DNA from: Amycolatopsis pithecellobii
GTDB lineage: Bacteria; Actinomycetota; Actinomycetes; Mycobacteriales; Pseudonocardiaceae
Assembly (NCBI RefSeq): GCF_009707865.1
Contig: NZ_WMBA01000030.1
Location: 1 to 64,000, forward strand
Reading direction: 5' to 3'
Length of the DNA stretch: 64,000 nt
A program made the position numbers and the translations under genes. Of this stretch, positions 17,875 through 24,829 are shown piece by piece. The notes under the pieces were generated by a model. The model had not been told where the DNA came from and did no database searches. It saw only the letters and a program-made list of their open reading frames with translations. Each line of letters starts with the position of its first letter. Within the stretch, counting starts at the first letter, position 1.

Positions 17875-18822
17875 GTGAACCTCGACGACATCCGCGCCGC
17901 AGCCGGACGGCTTGCCGGGCACGCACACCACACGCCGGTCCACACCTCGCACACGCTCGACTCCCGTGTCGGCGCGGAGGTGCTCCTCAAGTGCGAGAAC
18001 TTCCAACGCATTGGCGCCTTCAAGTTCCGCGGCGCGTTCAACATGCTTTCCCGGTTGTCCCCGGCCGAGCTGGCGCGCGGGGTGTGCGCCTTTTCGTCGG
18101 GAAACCACGCACAGGCGGTCGCGCTGTCCGCCTCGTTACTGGGCACGAAAGCGACGATCCTGATGCCCGAGGACGCGCCGAAGTCCAAATTGGACGCTGC
18201 GCTCGGGTACGGCGCTGAGGTCCGCCGGTTCGACCGCTACGCCGACGACCGCGCCGCGTTGGCCGCCGATCTCGTGGCCGAGACCGGGTGCACGATCGTC
18301 CCGCCGTATGACCATCCGGACGTCATCGCCGGTCAGGGCACCGCTGCGCTCGAATTCCTGACGGACGTGGGCGCGGTGGACGTGCTGCTCACCCCGGTCA
18401 GCGGGGGTGGCCTCATGGCGGGCACCGCGGTCGCGGCAACGGCCCTGCACCCCGGGATCAAGCTCGTCGGGGTCGAACCCACGGCGGGAAATGACCACCA
18501 GCGGTCATTCGCGGAAGGGCGCCGGGTGAGCATCGACGTGCCCCGCACGATCGCGGACGGCCTCGCGATGAGTGAGCCCGGCGAGCTGACGTTCGCGATC
18601 AACCACCGGCTGGTTTCGGAAATCGTGACCGTGACCGACGACGAGATACGCGACGCGATGCGGTTCCTGTTCGACCGCATGAAGCTCGTGGTCGAGCCCA
18701 GCGGGGCGACTGTCGTGGCCGCTCTGCTGAACGGAAAGGTTTCCGTCCACGGGAAGAGGGTCGGCGCGATCCTGTCCGGTGGCAATGTGTCGGCGGATCG
18801 GTTCCGCGAGCTGCTGGCTTAG
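17875..18822 (+). CDS. PLP-dependent serine/threonine dehydratase family protein
   Basis: 315 residues of fold-type II PLP enzyme. The PLP lysine is Lys50 in GAFKFRGA. SSGNHAQA binds the cofactor phosphate or substrate carboxylate, and the SGGG motif (VSGGGLMAG) is present. It lacks the C-terminal ACT domain of biosynthetic IlvA, so it is more like a catabolic threonine dehydratase, serine racemase or hydroxyaspartate ammonia-lyase. Start GTG 17875. Its stop overlaps that of the convergent spermidine-synthase-like gene. Confidence 0.88.
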   Translation: MNLDDIRAAAGRLAGHAHHTPVHTSHTLDSRVGAEVLLKCENFQRIGAFKFRGAFNMLSRLSPAELARGVCAFSSGNHAQAVALSASLLGTKATILMPEDAPKSKLDAALGYGAEVRRFDRYADDRAALAADLVAETGCTIVPPYDHPDVIAGQGTAALEFLTDVGAVDVLLTPVSGGGLMAGTAVAATALHPGIKLVGVEPTAGNDHQRSFAEGRRVSIDVPRTIADGLAMSEPGELTFAINHRLVSEIVTVTDDEIRDAMRFLFDRMKLVVEPSGATVVAALLNGKVSVHGKRVGAILSGGNVSADRFRELLA

Positions 18823-19676
18823 CGCCAGCCCTTCGACGGCGGCATCGGAGCGGTGACGCCGTCTGTGTCGGTGAGCGGCTTCGCCTTGCCGTAGAAGGAT
18901 TTCAGCTCGCTACCGGCGAGGCATCGAGCGGGGAACGCAGCGGACGCGACCCGGCCGGCGACGGCCCGCACCGGAAGCTCCACCGCCGAGGCGGCGAGCA
19001 CGACGTTGCCGAACCGGCGCCCGCGCAACACACCCGGTTCGGCGAGCAGCAGGGTGTGCGCGAAGACGGTGGCCGCCGTGGCGGCAACGCGGCGGGTGAA
19101 CATCAGGCCGGGCCCGTCCGCGACGTTGATCAGGTAGGTACCCGAAGGGCGGAGCACGCGGGCGATCTCGCGGGTGAATTCCAGTGTGGCGATTTCCCCC
19201 GGCATGCTGGCTTGTTTGAACACGTCCGCGATGACGAGATCGGCGCTGTCGTCGTGGCGGGTGGCGACACCGGCGCGCCCGTCGGTGATCCGCACGCGCA
19301 GTTGCGGGACGCTGCGGAGATCGAGTTGCTCGCGGACGAGTTCGATGAGCGGCCCGTCGGCGTCGAACACGAGCTGCCGCGATCCCGGCCGGGTTGCCGC
19401 GATGTAGCGGGGCAGGGTGCAGCCGGCACCGCCGATGTGCAATGACTCCAACGGTTCCGCGCCACCGCCGAGGAAGTCGATGACGTCGCCCATGCGCCGC
19501 ACGTACTCGAACTCGAGATGCGCCGGATCGTCAAGGTCCACATAGGACTGTGCGATACCGTCGACGCTGAGCAGCCAGCCGCCGGGGTGGTCCGCATCGG
19601 CAAGCAGTTCCGCGGTCCCGAAACGCACCGGATATTCGCCGGGCATCGGGTCGGTTTGCTTGCGCCGCTTGCTCAC
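18819..19676 (-). CDS. spermidine synthase-like methyltransferase-fold protein
   Basis: 285 residues with a Rossmann fold typical of SpeE-like proteins: LHIGGAGCTLPRYIA (cofactor loop), LVFDADGPLIELV and DLVIADVFKQASMPGEIATLEF. The polyamine-synthase Asp motifs are not clearly kept, so it may act on another substrate. Start GTG 19676 (SKRRKQTDPMPGEYPVRF) overlaps the DinB gene stop by four bases. A longer frame crosses the DinB gene and is shadow. Confidence 0.82.
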   Translation of the reverse strand: MSKRRKQTDPMPGEYPVRFGTAELLADADHPGGWLLSVDGIAQSYVDLDDPAHLEFEYVRRMGDVIDFLGGGAEPLESLHIGGAGCTLPRYIAATRPGSRQLVFDADGPLIELVREQLDLRSVPQLRVRITDGRAGVATRHDDSADLVIADVFKQASMPGEIATLEFTREIARVLRPSGTYLINVADGPGLMFTRRVAATAATVFAHTLLLAEPGVLRGRRFGNVVLAASAVELPVRAVAGRVASAAFPARCLAGSELKSFYGKAKPLTDTDGVTAPMPPSKGWR

Positions 19677-20011
19677 TCGCCGGTTTTCCCGTCGATCCGT
19701 TCGCGCATCAGGTCGGCATGCCCGTTGTGCCGCGCATACTCCTGGATCAGGTGCAGGTAGAGCAGGCGCACGCAAAAGGTCTGGCCGTCGTGGGTGAAGG
19801 CGTCGTCGAGTGAAGCGGCGGCGAAGATACGGTCCGCGATCCGGCTTTCCTCGAGCAACCGCTCGTAGTCTTCGGCCGCCTCGCCGGTGAGGCCGGCGCA
19901 TTTGGCCGGCACCACGGTGCGATGCCACGCCAAGAATCCGGTGAGCAAGGTGCGCTCGTCCACGCCGATCGGATCATCGACGTACCGGATTTCGGGCGCG
20001 GTCCAGGTCAC
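19673..20011 (-). CDS. shortened DinB/DUF664 family protein
   Basis: 112 residues. Both ends match DUF664 (DinB-like): TWTAPEIRYVDDPIGVDERT at the start, and HLIQEYARHNGHADLMRERIDG at the end. Usual members have about 160-170 residues. Here CAGLTGEAAEDYERLLEES jumps from the first helix to the late part, so a central segment of about 50-60 residues, holding two of the bundle's metal-ligand regions, appears to be missing. The frame is intact, so this is either an in-frame deletion or a divergent member. GTG 20014 is an equal start. Confidence 0.7.
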   Translation of the reverse strand: MTWTAPEIRYVDDPIGVDERTLLTGFLAWHRTVVPAKCAGLTGEAAEDYERLLEESRIADRIFAAASLDDAFTHDGQTFCVRLLYLHLIQEYARHNGHADLMRERIDGKTGE

Positions 20012-20031
20012 CACAGCATGGTAGCCGGACG

Positions 20032-20895
20032 TCAGCCCTCGCCGAGTACGTCGCGAAGCTTGCGGGCGAATGCCTCCGGTCGCCCCGCATATCCGTTTTC
20101 GCCGCCGAGGAAACCGCCGTGATGACTGGGAAAAACGGTCGCTTGCGTGCCGAGCCGGGCGGCCAGGGCGAGCGACGTCCGTCCGGTGAAGAGACCCGCC
20201 GACTCTTCCCCCACAGCGATCACGACACGTGTCGGTGCGGCGGCGAGTGCGCCGAAATCGGGTTCGTAGCTGGTGACCGCCCATGACCGGTCGGACAGCA
20301 GCGGATCATCGCGGGTGCCGTCGTCATCGGTGGGCAGCCCGAACTGAGCGGGATCCGCGGCCGGCTGCGCGAAGTAGTCGTCGGTGTATTCGCCTTGCCA
20401 CGAGGTCATCACGATGAAGGCGGCCATCCCGGCGCCGAACCCCTTCGCCTCGTACGCATTGAGAAAGCCGGTGCGGGCCCGCTCGGCAGCGATGGCGTCG
20501 GGAAGCACCGCAATAATCGGCGGCTCATGCGCGACGAGCGTGCTCACGTCATGCGGGTGCGTCGCCACCAGCGCGAGCGCGGTCACTGCACCGCCGCTGC
20601 TCGCGAACATTTCGACCGGCCCAGCGCCGAGTGCCTCGATGAGCGCGTGCAGGTCGCGGGCCTGCACCTCGGGAACATGATCGGTCCGGCCGTCCTTGCG
20701 AGTGCTGCGGCCGATGCCACGCGGGTCATAGGTGACCACCGTGCGGTCGGGAAAGTAGGACGCGAGCGTGCCGAACCCGTCAGCGGCCATCGGCTGCCCG
20801 ACCATGAACAGGGGCGCCTGCCCCGCGGTGGGCAATGGGCCGTGCAGGTCATAGGCGAGATCGACTTCGGGCGTCTCGAGAATATGCGTCGTCAT
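20032..20895 (-). CDS. alpha/beta hydrolase
   Basis: 287 residues with an alpha/beta-hydrolase fold: oxyanion region FMVGQPMAADGF, strand VVTYDPRGIGRST, nucleophile elbow MFASSGGAVTA (Ser), a late acidic residue region around VVIAVGEES, and catalytic His in SHHGGFLGG. The substrate cannot be inferred. Start ATG 20895 (MTTHILETPEVDLAYDLHG). Same direction as the DinB gene, 20 bases away. Confidence 0.88.
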   Translation of the reverse strand: MTTHILETPEVDLAYDLHGPLPTAGQAPLFMVGQPMAADGFGTLASYFPDRTVVTYDPRGIGRSTRKDGRTDHVPEVQARDLHALIEALGAGPVEMFASSGGAVTALALVATHPHDVSTLVAHEPPIIAVLPDAIAAERARTGFLNAYEAKGFGAGMAAFIVMTSWQGEYTDDYFAQPAADPAQFGLPTDDDGTRDDPLLSDRSWAVTSYEPDFGALAAAPTRVVIAVGEESAGLFTGRTSLALAARLGTQATVFPSHHGGFLGGENGYAGRPEAFARKLRDVLGEG

Positions 20896-20943
20896 GCCGG
20901 TGCAGACCCACCACACACCGGGAACTCATCGCGTGAAGTCGGA

Positions 20944-21141
20944 CTAGTTCAGCTCGCCACTCTTGCGTAGTTCGCGCAGCTGCCGCTTGAGGTCGTCCAC
21001 GTCCCACCGGTGATGCCCACCGGCTGTCGTCAGCGTCGGTTCCACTTTGCCATCCAAGACCCAGCGCGACAGCGTGCGTCGGCCTACGCCGATAGCTGTT
21101 GCTGCTTCGGCGGTCGTCACGAGTCGGCCAGGACGGGACAC
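20944..21141 (-). CDS. BldC/MerR-like small DNA-binding protein, copy 1
   Basis: 65 residues, almost only a winged helix-turn-helix: VTTAEAATAIGVGRRTLSRW, then the wing TTAGGHHRWDVDDLKR. Size and sequence are like BldC and excisionase-type proteins (BldC is 68 residues with GGHRRY in its wing). Start GTG 21141 has no clear ribosome-binding site, so the mRNA may be leaderless. The gene is repeated at 21248-21427 with about 80% identity. A phased 10-bp repeat array lies directly upstream. Confidence 0.85.
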   Translation of the reverse strand: MSRPGRLVTTAEAATAIGVGRRTLSRWVLDGKVEPTLTTAGGHHRWDVDDLKRQLRELRKSGELN

Positions 21142-21151
21142 TTACGCACTG

Positions 21152-21250
21152 TTGCGCACACTTGGCTCGTTAGGCCAGTTGAGTGACTCAGATGACGCAG
21201 AATAGAGCGACTTAGCGCGCTTTGGCGCGGTATGGCTCATTTTGCATTCA
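21152..21250. repeat. phased decamer array A (about 10 units)
   Basis: Degenerate units of consensus TTGRCKCRN begin at 21152 (TTGCGCACA), 21162 (TTGGCTCGT), 21172 (AGGCCAGTT), 21183 (GTGACTCAG), 21192 (ATGACGCAG), 21202 (ATAGAGCGA), 21212 (TTAGCGCGC), 21222 (TTGGCGCGG), 21232 (ATGGCTCAT) and 21242 (TTGCATTCA). The spacing is one helical turn. The array fills the gap upstream of BldC-like copy 1 and reaches the end of copy 2. Probably a cooperative binding region. Confidence 0.65.
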
Positions 21251-21427
21251 GCGGAGGTTGCGCAACTGCTGCTTGAGGTCTTCGACATCCCACCGATGAT
21301 GACCACCGGCCGTGGTCAGGGTGGGTTCGACCTTGCCTTGCTGCACCCAGCGCGACAAAGTACGTCGGCCCACACCGATAGCTGCCGCAGCTTCGGCGGT
21401 CGTCACAAGCTGGCCAGAAGGAGGCAC
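21248..21427 (-). CDS. BldC/MerR-like small DNA-binding protein, copy 2
   Basis: 59 residues: VTTAEAAAAIGVGRRTLSRW and wing TTAGGHHRWDVEDLKQ, parallel to copy 1 from the first to the last helix but ending earlier (QQLRNLR). GTG 21427 sits in the same context as copy 1: CGCAACAGTGCGTAA precedes copy 1, and the copy 2 sequence differs by one base further upstream. No clear ribosome-binding site. Divergent from the GntR gene at 21587, with decamer array B between them. Confidence 0.85.
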   Translation of the reverse strand: MPPSGQLVTTAEAAAAIGVGRRTLSRWVQQGKVEPTLTTAGGHHRWDVEDLKQQLRNLR

Positions 21428-21437
21428 TTACGCACTG

Positions 21438-21559
21438 TTGCGTACGTTTGACGCGTTAGGCCAGTCGAGTGACTCAGTTGTCTCGGAATAGAGCGCCTTG
21501 TCGCGGATTGACGCGCCTATGTACTCTTGACTCATTTGGCGCACTTGCCGTTGAGGCAC
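21438..21559. repeat. phased decamer array B (about 12 units)
   Basis: Units of consensus TTGRCKCRN begin at 21438 (TTGCGTACG), 21448 (TTGACGCGT), 21458, 21468 (AGTGACTCA), 21478 (TTGTCTCGG), 21488, 21498 (TTGTCGCGG), 21508 (TTGACGCGC), 21519, 21527 (TTGACTCAT), 21536 (TTGGCGCAC), 21545 and 21551. Spacing is 10 bp, tightening to about 9 bp near the GntR side. The array occupies the whole divergent region between BldC-like copy 2 and the first GntR gene. Confidence 0.65.
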
Positions 21560-21586
21560 ATGGGGACATAGTCCAGCGGAGGCACC

Positions 21587-21850
21587 GTGAGGGGAATTCA
21601 CAAAGATTTCGATCCGAAGGGTCGCGAGTATGTATACGAGGCAATGGCCAACCACATCGCCGCCCGGATCGAACGAGGCGACTTGCCGCCAGAGTCTCCA
21701 CTACCCTCGGAACGTCGGCTGGCGGACGAGTATGGCGTTTCACTCGGCAGCGCGCGGCACGCTACGCGAATACTCCGGTACCGCGGCCTGGTCACAACAA
21801 CCCGCTCGAAAGGAACGTTTGTCGCAGAGCAGAGCAAGCGGCGAAGGTGA
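21587..21850 (+). CDS. GntR-family regulator, DNA-binding domain only (1)
   Basis: 87 residues: a GntR winged helix (YVYEAMANHIAARIERGDLP, LPSERRLADEYGVSLGSARH, RYRGLVTTTRSKGTFVA) with no effector domain. Start GTG 21587 follows GGAGG at 21578-21582. Its GTGA stop overlap couples it to the second GntR gene. KorSA-type GntR repressors of actinomycete integrative elements offer a parallel. It may control its own divergent promoter through array B. Confidence 0.85.
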   Translation: MRGIHKDFDPKGREYVYEAMANHIAARIERGDLPPESPLPSERRLADEYGVSLGSARHATRILRYRGLVTTTRSKGTFVAEQSKRRR

Positions 21851-22317
21851 GATCCGTGGTACGTGAGGATTTCGGCCGGCCTGAATTAAAACGTTCAGGA
21901 AATTCCTACTGCTATATACAGGTGGCGGAGCAACTGGCTGCGCTCATTGCCGGCGGTGACCACCCGCCCGGCACCAGCCTGCCGCCGGAGCGGGATATGG
22001 CACTGCACTATGCCGTTTCGACAAACACAGTGCGCCTGGCATTGGACGAGCTACGCCGGCGCAACCTTGTCGAAACGGTTCCCTTCAAAGGCACATTCGT
22101 TCGGGAAGATGTCGAGCCTGCTTTACTGCGCGAACTGCCGAGCGGCTTGGCAGATCCCAACAACTCGGACGGTCACACCTGCTACCGATGCGGGAAAACG
22201 GCAGACCTGTACAGCCTGGACCTGAACGACAAATTGTGGTGGACCTGTACCGACCATCACGGTCGCCTCATGCAGGAACTTCTGCGCGGCCGGCGCCACC
22301 ATGGGGCATACAGGTGA
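21847..22317 (+). CDS. GntR-family regulator with C-terminal zinc-finger-like segment (2)
   Basis: 156 residues. A GntR winged helix (YCYIQVAEQLAALIAGGDHP, LPPERDMALHYAVSTNTVRL, RRRNLVETVPFKGTFV) is followed by a short tail with CYRCGKTADLYSLDLND and WWTCTDHH. The cysteines and histidines (C-x2-C, then C-x2-H-H) could bind zinc. No UTRA or FadR effector domain. Start GTG 21847 overlaps the first GntR stop by four bases; GTG 21856 is possible. The gene ends 41 bases from the tRNA-Ala 3' end. Confidence 0.85.
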   Translation: MRSVVREDFGRPELKRSGNSYCYIQVAEQLAALIAGGDHPPGTSLPPERDMALHYAVSTNTVRLALDELRRRNLVETVPFKGTFVREDVEPALLRELPSGLADPNNSDGHTCYRCGKTADLYSLDLNDKLWWTCTDHHGRLMQELLRGRRHHGAYR

Positions 22318-22358
22318 CACGGCTGCCGGACCTGGCCTTTGTCATGTCCCTTAAAGGG

Positions 22359-22431
22359 TGGAGCTGAGGGGAATCGAACCCCTGACCCCCGCCTTGCAAA
22401 GGCGGTGCTCTACCAATTGAGCTACAGCCCC
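22359..22431 (-). tRNA. alaT: tRNA-Ala (TGC)
   Basis: 73-nt minus-strand cloverleaf: acceptor GGGGCTG/CAGCTCC, D-arm GCTC-AATTGGTA-GAGC, anticodon arm CGCCT/AGGCG with TGC, and T-arm AGGGG-TTCGATT-CCCCT. CCA is not encoded. Its 3' end faces the GntR/BldC-like cluster, the side where integrative elements insert. Confidence 0.95.
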
Positions 22432-22457
22432 GGGACGCGGGCGGAACCCGCGCGAGT

Positions 22458-22646
22458 TCAGTTGTTCTGGCCGGCACCCGTGGCGTGCGCCGGGGTGGTG
22501 CCGTTCGTGGAGACTGAGCCCAGCGGCTTACCCGTCGGGGCGGTGGTCTCGCGCCAGAGGTCGGCTTCGGCCTTGGCGTCCTTGTTGCGCTTGATGACGA
22601 ACAGCACACCACCCGCGACCGCTGCGAGCGCCAACAGCTTCTTCAC
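22458..22646 (-). CDS. DLW-39 family protein
   Basis: 62 residues. A short N-terminal membrane segment (LLALAAVAGGVLFVI), then KRNKDAKAEADLWRE with the DLW motif that names this actinobacterial family, and a flexible Thr/Gly tail. Function unknown. It sits just upstream of tRNA-Ala, as in many relatives. Start GTG 22646 follows AAGGGG. Confidence 0.88.
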   Translation of the reverse strand: MKKLLALAAVAGGVLFVIKRNKDAKAEADLWRETTAPTGKPLGSVSTNGTTPAHATGAGQNN

Positions 22647-22719
22647 TTGAAGCCCCTTATTCCGACGTTTCCGCTGACCTCAAGATGCTACCGGACAGCC
22701 CGCATCGGCCCGACACCCC

Positions 22720-22733
22720 GTTCCACGTGGAAC
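22720..22733. promoter_or_regulatory. parS: parS-like site
   Basis: GTTCCACGTGGAAC is a perfect 14-bp palindrome, one base per arm away from the parS core GTTTCACGTGAAAC. It lies in the intergenic region before the MerR-PP2C gene, about 13 kb from oriC, and probably binds ParB. Confidence 0.75.
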
Positions 22734-22743
22734 CATGCTTGAC

Positions 22744-22776
22744 CTTGACCTCGGGGCAAGCGCCACGGTGTCGGAT
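22744..22776 (+). promoter_or_regulatory. MerR-type operator and promoter
   Basis: CTTGACC-TCG-GGGCAAG (22744-22760) is an inverted repeat with one mismatch. TTGACC (22745-22750) and TCGGAT (22771-22776) could be -35 and -10 with a 20-base spacer, the over-long spacing that MerR regulators correct. This fits autoregulation of the MerR-PP2C gene just downstream. Confidence 0.5.
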
Positions 22777-22791
22777 GTGAGGAGGGTGAGC

Positions 22792-23832
22792 ATGGAGTTG
22801 CTGACCATCGGCGCCTTCGCGCGGGCCGCACGCCTGTCACCGAAGGCACTGCGGCTGTACGACGAGCTCGGCTTGCTCCGACCGGCGTCCATCGATCCTC
22901 GTTCCGGCTACCGCTGGTACTCGCCGGAGCAGCTCGACCACGCTCGGCTCGTTGCCTCGCTGCGACGGATCGGCATGCCACTCGCGCGGATCAAGATCGT
23001 GTGCGAGCTCGACAATGCCGGTGCGGCAAGGGAAATCGCCGCCTACTGGCGTCAGGTCGAGGCCGATATCCGGTCGCGGGCGAAGCTGGCTTCCTTCCTC
23101 ATCGAACAGTTGTCGAGAAAGGAAGCGCCCATGTCGCCACTGACCATCCGGTACGCCGTCCACTCCGACCGTGGCCTCGTCCGTGAGTCCAATCAGGACG
23201 TCGCCTACGGGGGACCGCATCTGCTCGCCGTCGCTGACGGGTTCGGCGCCGAGTCGGAAGAACGCCTGGCGAGCTCCGTCGCGATCGACGCGTTGAAGCA
23301 CTTGGACACGACCGTCCCCGCCGGCGACCTGCTCAACGCGCTGTCCGACGCGGTCGAACGCGCCGGCACCGCGGTGCGGGGACTCGGCGCGGGCGTCGGC
23401 ACCACGCTCACCGCGCTGCTGTGGTCGCGTCCGCGGCTCGCGCTCGTGCACATCGGCGATTCGCGGGTGTATCTGCTGCGCGGCGGCCGCCTCAGCCAGA
23501 TCACGCAGGACCACACGCTGGTCCAGTCGATGATCGACGAAGATCGCCTCACCCCGGAGGAAGCCGCGGCGCATCCGCAGCGGGCGTTGCTGGTGAAGGC
23601 CCTTCACGGCGGTAAGACCGCCGAACCCGATATCGAACTGCGTGCAGCCGAGCCCGGTGACCGCTATCTGTTGTGCTCTGATGGCTTGCACACTGCCGTC
23701 ACGATGGACGCGTTGCACGAGGTGCTGGCTACAACCGCGGACCCGCAGCAGACGGTCCGTGAACTCGTCGACAGTGCGAACCGCCACGGCGGCGCCGACA
23801 ATGTCGCGTGCGTGGTCGCCGACGTTGCTTGA
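22792..23832 (+). CDS. fusion of MerR regulator and PP2C-type phosphatase
   Basis: 346 residues. Residues 1-110 form a MerR domain: TIGAFARAARLSPKALRLYD, then SGYRWYSPEQLDHARLV and a dimerisation helix. Residues about 115-345 form a PP2C domain with SDRGLVRESNQD, IGDSRVYLL, CSDGLHTAV and ADNVACVVADV. The usual MGGH metal-loop motif is replaced by DGFGAES, so activity may be altered although key Asp residues remain. Start ATG 22792 follows GAGGAGG. The phosphatase part resembles PstP (2362-3738) without its membrane anchor. The MerR effector domain seems replaced by the phosphatase. Confidence 0.9.
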   Translation: MELLTIGAFARAARLSPKALRLYDELGLLRPASIDPRSGYRWYSPEQLDHARLVASLRRIGMPLARIKIVCELDNAGAAREIAAYWRQVEADIRSRAKLASFLIEQLSRKEAPMSPLTIRYAVHSDRGLVRESNQDVAYGGPHLLAVADGFGAESEERLASSVAIDALKHLDTTVPAGDLLNALSDAVERAGTAVRGLGAGVGTTLTALLWSRPRLALVHIGDSRVYLLRGGRLSQITQDHTLVQSMIDEDRLTPEEAAAHPQRALLVKALHGGKTAEPDIELRAAEPGDRYLLCSDGLHTAVTMDALHEVLATTADPQQTVRELVDSANRHGGADNVACVVADVA

Positions 23833-24684
23833 TCAGGCGCGGATCGCCTGCACGTCCAGCTTGATCTCCACCGTCGAGCCGACCACGGCGAGTCCCTTGG
23901 CGAGGGTCTGCTGCCAGTTGATCGTGAAGTCCTCGCGATGCAGTTCCGTTGTGGCACGGGCGCCGAGTCGGTCGCCGTTCCACTCGCGCAGCCCCAGGTA
24001 GCCGGCGTCGAGCCGGACGCCCCGGCTCGCGCCACGCAGGTTCAGGGTGCCGTCGAGAATCCAGCGGTCACCGGCGGCACGCTGGATCTGGTTGCTGAAA
24101 AAATGCAGCCGCGGGTAGTTCTCCACGTCGAGGAAATCCGCCGAGCGCAGGTGTTCGTCCCGTTGTGGGGAACCGGTGTCGATGCTGGCCGCCTCGATGA
24201 CCACCTCGACGGATGAGTCCTCGATCCGCTCGCCGACATTGATGCTGCCGCGGAAACGCGTGAAATGCCCGTGCACGCGCGACAATCCGATGTGCCGGGC
24301 GACGAACCTGATCGATGTGTGGGGCTGGTCGAGAACCCACTCCCCGGGTTCGGGCAGCCGCAGGCTCATGTCGGGCTGGAGCGCCAGCTCACCCAGCGCG
24401 GTGTGGTCGCCGCTGACGACCTCGATGTTGTGCGTGGACTCGCGGTAGCCGCCCGCGTTGATCGACACCGCGTACACACCGGCGCTCGCCGTGGTCACCA
24501 CGAGCCCGTAGTCGTCCGCGGTCGCACGCGTGACCCGCGGTGTCCGCTTGTGCCGCAACACCATTTCGGCGCCGGCCAGCGGTTTCCCGTTCTCGTCACG
24601 AACTCGGGCACTCACCAACCCGGCACCGATGTCGAACGTCACCGGCTCCCCCTGCCGGCCGTCCCTGCGCAAACGGCCGAACAT
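23833..24684 (-). CDS. YceI-family protein with N-terminal carboxypeptidase-regulatory-like domain
   Basis: 283 residues. Residues about 15-95 look like a CarboxypepD_reg beta-sandwich (VSARVRDENGKPLAGAEMVL, AGVYAVSINAGGYRE). From about 110 follows a YceI lipid-binding beta-barrel: WVLDQPHTSIRFVARHIGLS, SVEVVIEAASIDTG, RDEHLRSADFLDVENYPRL. YceI proteins bind isoprenoid-like lipids. No signal peptide is visible, so it is probably cytosolic. Start ATG 24684. It ends base-to-base with the convergent MerR-PP2C gene. Confidence 0.88.
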   Translation of the reverse strand: MFGRLRRDGRQGEPVTFDIGAGLVSARVRDENGKPLAGAEMVLRHKRTPRVTRATADDYGLVVTTASAGVYAVSINAGGYRESTHNIEVVSGDHTALGELALQPDMSLRLPEPGEWVLDQPHTSIRFVARHIGLSRVHGHFTRFRGSINVGERIEDSSVEVVIEAASIDTGSPQRDEHLRSADFLDVENYPRLHFFSNQIQRAAGDRWILDGTLNLRGASRGVRLDAGYLGLREWNGDRLGARATTELHREDFTINWQQTLAKGLAVVGSTVEIKLDVQAIRA

Positions 24685-24829
24685 AACCACACTCCCGTCG
24701 CTCGCCAATGTCCGAACGGACACTAACCAAGCACAAAAGAGCACCACCCCTGATGTAACCCAAACCACAGAAACCTGGACGAAACAAAAAGGAAGCAAGA
24801 GAAAGGTGGTCTCGTCGTCGGGCGCACGC

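Larger units (their letters stand above)
20944..21560. repeat. tandem duplication of gene plus upstream array
   Basis: Two diverged copies of one module, start codons 286 bases apart: the BldC-like gene (20944-21141 and 21248-21427) and its upstream decamer array (21152-21250 and 21438-21559). The shared upstream motifs keep their order (TAGGCCAGT, GAGTGACTCAG, GAATAGAGCG). Divergence suggests an old duplication kept by selection. Confidence 0.75.

Noticed and set aside
21152-21559. Decamer arrays as CRISPR or plasmid iterons
   Set aside because: Units are adjacent without spacers, and no Rep protein is present; a regulator-binding array explains them better.
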